Below are positions 6,439-8,862 of a stretch of DNA of 8,862 nucleotides, one piece after another. The notes below the pieces were generated by a model. The model was not told the origin of the DNA. It searched no databases and worked only from the letters and a program-made list of their open reading frames with translations. Positions within the stretch are counted from its first letter, which is position 1. Each line of letters begins with the position of its first letter. A program made the position numbers and the translations under genes. Origin of the DNA: Lachnospiraceae bacterium (GTDB lineage: Bacteria > Bacillota > Clostridia > Lachnospirales > Lachnospiraceae); NCBI GenBank assembly GCA_003447895.1, contig DLYC01000260.1, positions 1 to 8,862 of the forward strand, written 5' to 3'.

Positions 6439-6744
6439 TCAGAAGATCAGGCCGGTGATAAAGACGGCTGCGCAGCAGGAGATCGCGACGACAAACAGAT
6501 CTCCCTTGTACCAGGCGGTCAAAAGACCGACGATCAGCGCCGCGATTCCCGACCGGATGTCCTCTGTCGCCGTGATGATCGCGGGAAAGGTCATGACGGC
6601 CAGTGTCACATAAGGGACGTAGTACAGGAATGACCGGAGCCACCGGTTGGTGATCTCCTTTCTGAATACCAGAAAGGGGAGCATCCTGATGCAGTATACT
6701 GTCAGGCACATGATCAAAAGAGAAGGATAAACGCCCGGATTCAT
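6439..6744 (-). CDS. azlD: AzlD-family branched-chain amino-acid exporter subunit
   Basis: A small membrane protein (101 residues from the preferred start) of the AzlD family, partner of AzlC in export of branched-chain amino acids and toxic analogues such as 4-azaleucine. It shows the expected pattern: an N-terminal helix (PSLLIMCLTVYCIRMLPFLVF), an arginine-bearing loop (RKEITNRWLRSFLYYVPYVTLAVM), then two further hydrophobic helices ending ITGLIF. The frame opens at an ATG at 6756, but the ATG at 6744 is preferred: it has GGAGGT at 6749-6754 with 4 nt spacing, and that site lies inside the extra codons of the longer version. The azlC stop is 14 nt upstream. No other protein is needed to complete the pair. 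Confidence 0.93.
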   Translation of the reverse strand: MNPGVYPSLLIMCLTVYCIRMLPFLVFRKEITNRWLRSFLYYVPYVTLAVMTFPAIITATEDIRSGIAALIVGLLTAWYKGDLFVVAISCCAAVFITGLIF

Positions 6745-6748
6745 AGTT

Positions 6749-6754
6749 ACCTCC
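6749..6754 (-). promoter_or_regulatory. Ribosome binding site deciding the azlD start
   Basis: GGAGGT on the minus strand, 4 nt before the ATG at 6744. It overlaps codons 1-3 of the longer frame that begins at 6756, which argues that the internal ATG is the real start. Confidence 0.8.
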
Positions 6755-6758
6755 ATAG

Positions 6759-7508
6759 TTACTGTTTGGTATCCTCGATGGGATGAAGAAAGGCAGCGCC
6801 GCCCGCGATCAAAAGCGTCAGGATGATGACCTTGAAACCGCCCGAGATGTTCCGAAGAACAGGAAGCACAGAGAACAGTCCGCTGGCCGCCATGGAGATC
6901 ACGACAAGTCCGGCGATAAAGCGGTCTTTTCTGCAGGGCGGAATGATGATCGCGAGAAACATCCCGTAGAGGGAGACGCTAAGCGCGTTTACAGCCCAGG
7001 CGGGCATGATATTTCCCATCAAAACGCCGAGGACGGTCCCCGTCGTCCAGCCGGTCACTGACACGACTGTCATGCCATAGGAATAGAACGGATTCAGATA
7101 TCCCCTGACGGCTGAGGAGAGCCCGAAGATCTCGTCCGTGATACAGTAGGGAAGTAAGAGCCTGTGTATAAAAGGAAGATCCGGACTGAGCTTTTGCGAG
7201 AGCGAGCAGCTCATGAGGAAATAGCGGAGGTTGACCACAATACAGGTCGTGATCATCTCGATGATCCCGGCCGATGACTGAATCAGTCCGATCGCGGCAA
7301 ATTCGCCCGCCGATGCGACCATTCCAAAGGACATGAGGCCTGCCTGAAGGGCGGTCATGCCTATTCCGCGGGCCGTGATCCCGAGGGCAAAGGAGACGGC
7401 AAAATAGCCCATACAGATCGGGATTCCGTCTCTGAGGCCCCGTACAAACCAGGCCCCGTTCCCTTCGGAAGCTTTAAAATTCGTCGTTTTTTTAAGAGTT
7501 TCTGTCAT
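6759..7508 (-). CDS. azlC: AzlC-family branched-chain amino-acid exporter subunit
   Basis: A 249-residue integral membrane protein of the AzlC/BrnF family, the large subunit of the branched-chain amino-acid exporter. The family signature RDGIPICMGYFAVSFALG (26-43) begins the first membrane segment. It is followed by the conserved MSFGMVASAGEFAAIGLIQ and VVNLRYFLMSCSLSQKL stretches, the DEIFGL motif, and several further hydrophobic helices to the C-terminus. The length is usual for the family. The only in-frame start before the signature is the ATG at 7508, yet no Shine-Dalgarno sequence is visible upstream of it, in contrast to its neighbours. azlD follows 14 nt downstream in the same direction. 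Expression probably comes from the extended -10 promoter at 7553-7561. Regulation by an Lrp-type protein is common elsewhere, but no such gene is in the window. Confidence 0.95.
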   Translation of the reverse strand: MTETLKKTTNFKASEGNGAWFVRGLRDGIPICMGYFAVSFALGITARGIGMTALQAGLMSFGMVASAGEFAAIGLIQSSAGIIEMITTCIVVNLRYFLMSCSLSQKLSPDLPFIHRLLLPYCITDEIFGLSSAVRGYLNPFYSYGMTVVSVTGWTTGTVLGVLMGNIMPAWAVNALSVSLYGMFLAIIIPPCRKDRFIAGLVVISMAASGLFSVLPVLRNISGGFKVIILTLLIAGGAAFLHPIEDTKQ

Positions 7509-7540
7509 TGTGATTCATTATTTATGATAGAATGTTTACG

Positions 7541-7569
7541 TTGCGAATATAGATTATACCATTTATAGA
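7541..7569 (+). promoter_or_regulatory. Possible rightward promoter for the DUF4250 gene
   Basis: TTGCGA (7541-7546), 17 bp, TATAGA (7564-7569). It would give a leader of about 90 nt before the ATG at 7665. It is interlocked with the leftward azlC promoter on the same DNA. Confidence 0.45.
7553..7561 (-). promoter_or_regulatory. Extended -10 promoter of azlCD
   Basis: TGGTATAAT on the minus strand is a perfect extended -10 element. The -35 region is poor (TGCAGA at 7575-7580, 16 bp away). The start would fall near 7546, giving a leader of about 38 nt. Confidence 0.6.
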
Positions 7570-7573
7570 TTCA

Positions 7574-7585
7574 TTCTGCACAGAA
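7574..7585. promoter_or_regulatory. Dyad between azlC and DUF4250, possible operator
   Basis: TTCTGCACAGAA is a 5-2-5 inverted repeat. It covers the -35 position of the leftward azlC promoter and the predicted start site of the rightward promoter, so a dimeric regulator bound here would affect both. Confidence 0.4.
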
Positions 7586-7664
7586 GAATGTTACAAATGA
7601 CCCAAAACTATTGCGGATCATTTTGAAAAGGCATTTTCCGCTGCGGAAGGAAAGTGAGGAGAAT

Positions 7665-7838
7665 ATGCTTCCTTCAGATCCCGATATGCTGGCCTCTTTT
7701 CTGAACATGAAACTGAGAGACCACTACGAATCGCTGGACAAACTGTGTGATGACTTGGAACTTAATAAGGAGGAGATCGTAAGCAGGCTCAAGGAAGCGG
7801 ATTACGACTATATCCCCGCGAGAAATCAGTTTGTCTGA
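7665..7838 (+). CDS. DUF4250 family mini-protein
   Basis: A 57-residue acidic protein beginning MLPSDPDMLASFLNMKLRDHYESLDKLC and ending YIPARNQFV, which matches the DUF4250 pattern as I know it: an MLP-DP start, an N-x2-LRD-x-Y-SLD-x2-C core and an NQFV end. Function is unknown; the core helix-turn-helix character (SLDKLCDDLELNKEEIVSRL) suggests a DNA-binding or protein-binding helical bundle, which is inference only. GAGGAG at 7656-7661 precedes the ATG at 7665. An in-frame TTG at 7611 would add 18 basic residues but has no ribosome site, so it was not used. It is divergent from azlC and lies 156 nt upstream of valS, with no terminator in between. Confidence 0.9.
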   Translation: MLPSDPDMLASFLNMKLRDHYESLDKLCDDLELNKEEIVSRLKEADYDYIPARNQFV

Positions 7839-7859
7839 ACGACGCAGAGCCCTGCGGCA

Positions 7860-7888
7860 TTGACAAAAGCGCCGGCGGTGTCTATATT
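7860..7888 (+). promoter_or_regulatory. valS: Promoter of valS
   Basis: A perfect TTGACA (7860-7865) is separated by 17 bp from TATATT (7883-7888, 5 of 6). Transcription would start near 7895, leaving a leader of about 100 nt before the start codon at 7995. Confidence 0.78.
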
Positions 7889-7904
7889 TTGATAATATGA
7901 CGCC
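7877..7904. promoter_or_regulatory. Inverted repeat over the valS -10 box and start site
   Basis: GGTGTC (7877-7882) and ATATT (7884-7888) mirror AATAT (7894-7898) and GACGCC (7899-7904) around TTGAT, with one wobble and one unpaired base. It spans the -10 element and the predicted start site. It could be an operator; RNA starting near 7895 would not contain the left arm. Confidence 0.4.
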
Positions 7905-7921
7905 ATAGCGGACAGGTGTCT

Positions 7922-7951
7922 TTGACAAATTTGTGAGATCCGCCTTTTAAA
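7922..7951 (+). promoter_or_regulatory. Second, weaker valS promoter containing a palindrome
   Basis: A second TTGACA (7922-7927) is followed after 18 bp by TTTAAA (7946-7951, 4 of 6). The -35 overlaps the perfect 10-bp palindrome ACAAATTTGT (7925-7934). Confidence 0.3.
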
Positions 7952-7994
7952 GAAGAAGGGCGATACTGAAATACCACTGCAAGGAGAGATGAAA

Positions 7995-8862
7995 ATGCGA
8001 AAAATGCTCGCCAAAACCTATGATCCTCAGGGAATTGAGGACCGGATCTATCAGAACTGGGAGGAAAAGAAGTACTTCCACGCCGAAGTGGACCACAGCA
8101 GAACTCCCTTTACGATCGTGATCCCGCCGCCGAACATCACAGGGCAGCTCCATATGGGACACGCGCTCGACAACACCATGCAGGACATCCTGATCCGATG
8201 GAAACGCATGCAGGGCTACAATACCCTTTGGCAGCCCGGAACGGATCACGCGTCCATCGCGACGGAGGTCAAAATTATCAATAACCTCAAGGAACAGGGG
8301 ATCAGCAAGCAGGACCTGGGCCGCGAGAAATTCCTGGAGTACTGCTGGGACTGGAGGAAGGAGTACGGCGGAAGGATCGTCAACCAGCTCAAAAAGCTGG
8401 GCTCTTCCTGTGACTGGGACCGCGAGCGCTTTACAATGGACGAGGGCTGCAACAAGGCGGTCACGGAAGTCTTTGTCAAGATGCACAAGAAGGGGTGGAT
8501 CTACAAGGGAAGCAGGATCATCAACTGGTGCCCGGTGTGCAACACCTCTATTTCCGACGCGGAAGTTCAGTATGAGGAGCAGGCAGGGCATTTCTGGCAC
8601 ATCAAGTATCCCCTCATCGAAGAGGACGGTTCTGTGTCAAAAACCACCTTCCTTGAGTTTGCTACCACGCGTCCCGAGACTATGCTCGGCGATACGGCTG
8701 TTGCCGTGCATCCCGAGGACGACCGCTATAAGGAACTGATCGGAAAGTATGTGTGGCTTCCTTTTGTGGACAGAAAGATCCCGATCGTCGCGGATGAGTA
8801 CGTCGACAGAGAGTTCGGAACCGGTGTCGTAAAGATCACGCCCGCCCACGACCCCAACGACT
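7995..8862 (+). CDS. valS: Valyl-tRNA synthetase, 3'-truncated
   Basis: Class Ia synthetase that attaches valine to its tRNA. The first 289 codons are visible, about a third of the usual length near 880 residues; the frame stays open to the window end. Visible hallmarks are [17 protein letters not shown], the ATP-binding HIGH-type motif His53-Met-Gly-His56 (HMGHALD) after [35 protein letters not shown] with a CxxC, and the start of the CP1 editing domain ([21 protein letters not shown] and ITPAHDPND) that hydrolyses mischarged threonine. The KMSKS loop and anticodon domain lie outside the window. Three in-frame ATGs occur at 7989, 7995 and 8004; the AAGGAGAG site at 7981-7988 is too close to the first and ideally spaced for 7995. 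No T-box leader precedes it. Confidence 0.97.
   Translation, partial: MRKMLAKTYDPQGIEDRIYQNWEEKKYFHAEVDHSRTPFTIVIPPPNITGQLHMGHALDNTMQDILIRWKRMQGYNTLWQPGTDHASIATEVKIINNLKEQGISKQDLGREKFLEYCWDWRKEYGGRIVNQLKKLGSSCDWDRERFTMDEGCNKAVTEVFVKMHKKGWIYKGSRIINWCPVCNTSISDAEVQYEEQAGHFWHIKYPLIEEDGSVSKTTFLEFATTRPETMLGDTAVAVHPEDDRYKELIGKYVWLPFVDRKIPIVADEYVDREFGTGVVKITPAHDPND

Noticed and set aside
6467..6476. Perfect palindrome GCTGCGCAGC
   Set aside because: It lies inside the azlD coding region within common Ala/Cys codons, and nothing nearby suggests a regulatory role.
7611..7664. TTG start adding 18 basic residues to the DUF4250 protein
   Set aside because: No ribosome site precedes it, while GAGGAG directly precedes the ATG at 7665 and the family starts at MLP.
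7843..7856. CGCAG/CTGCG stem after the DUF4250 gene as a terminator
   Set aside because: The stem is only 5 bp and is followed by GCATTGACA rather than a T-run; the sequence instead leads into the valS -35 box.
7839..7994. T-box riboswitch upstream of valS
   Set aside because: No AGGGTGG-like T-box sequence, no terminator hairpin with a U-run, and the leader is too short.

Overview
The window looks like a chromosomal segment from a moderately GC-rich member of the Clostridia, most likely a Lachnospiraceae-type organism. The basis is the gene content: a DUF5685 protein coupled to a J-domain protein, a DUF4250 mini-protein, a SEC-C tail protein, a YRSF-type methyltransferase and azlCD. Purine-rich Shine-Dalgarno sites and the overall gene style agree with this. 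No sequence search was possible, so the assignment rests on family recognition. There are no rRNA or tRNA genes, CRISPR arrays, transposases or phage genes. The whole window reads as housekeeping and lineage-core DNA.

Layout: (1) 1-3328, plus strand: a tight run of hisC (5' end cut off by the window), a small multidrug-export-type membrane protein, a class I SAM methyltransferase and dapF, with gaps of about 13-35 nt, probably one transcript. (2) 3413-3919, plus: a SEC-C zinc-tail protein, followed by a very long terminator hairpin that also separates it from the convergent genes to its right. (3) 5696-3995, minus: DUF5685 protein then J-domain protein, overlapping by 8 nt, from a promoter with a perfect TATAAT. 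(4) 6297-5890, minus: a membrane-anchored zinc-ribbon protein with its own terminator. (5) 7508-6439, minus: azlC-azlD, a branched-chain amino-acid exporter pair. (6) 7665-7838, plus: a 57-residue DUF4250 protein, divergent from azlC across a shared promoter region. (7) 7995 to the window end, plus: the 5' third of valS.

Functionally, hisC and dapF belong to amino-acid and cell-wall precursor synthesis (histidine; meso-diaminopimelate and lysine), azlCD to branched-chain amino-acid export, and valS to valine charging. Most of the window is ordinary. The part that most deserves attention is the DUF5685/J-domain pair. The DUF5685 protein carries two DxxxD motifs whose spacing and flanking residues closely mimic squalene/phytoene synthases, and its translationally coupled partner ends in a Cys-rich hydrophobic tail. 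The two intergenic control regions (azlC/DUF4250 and upstream of valS) also hold dyad symmetries that look like operators. valS has no recognisable T-box leader.
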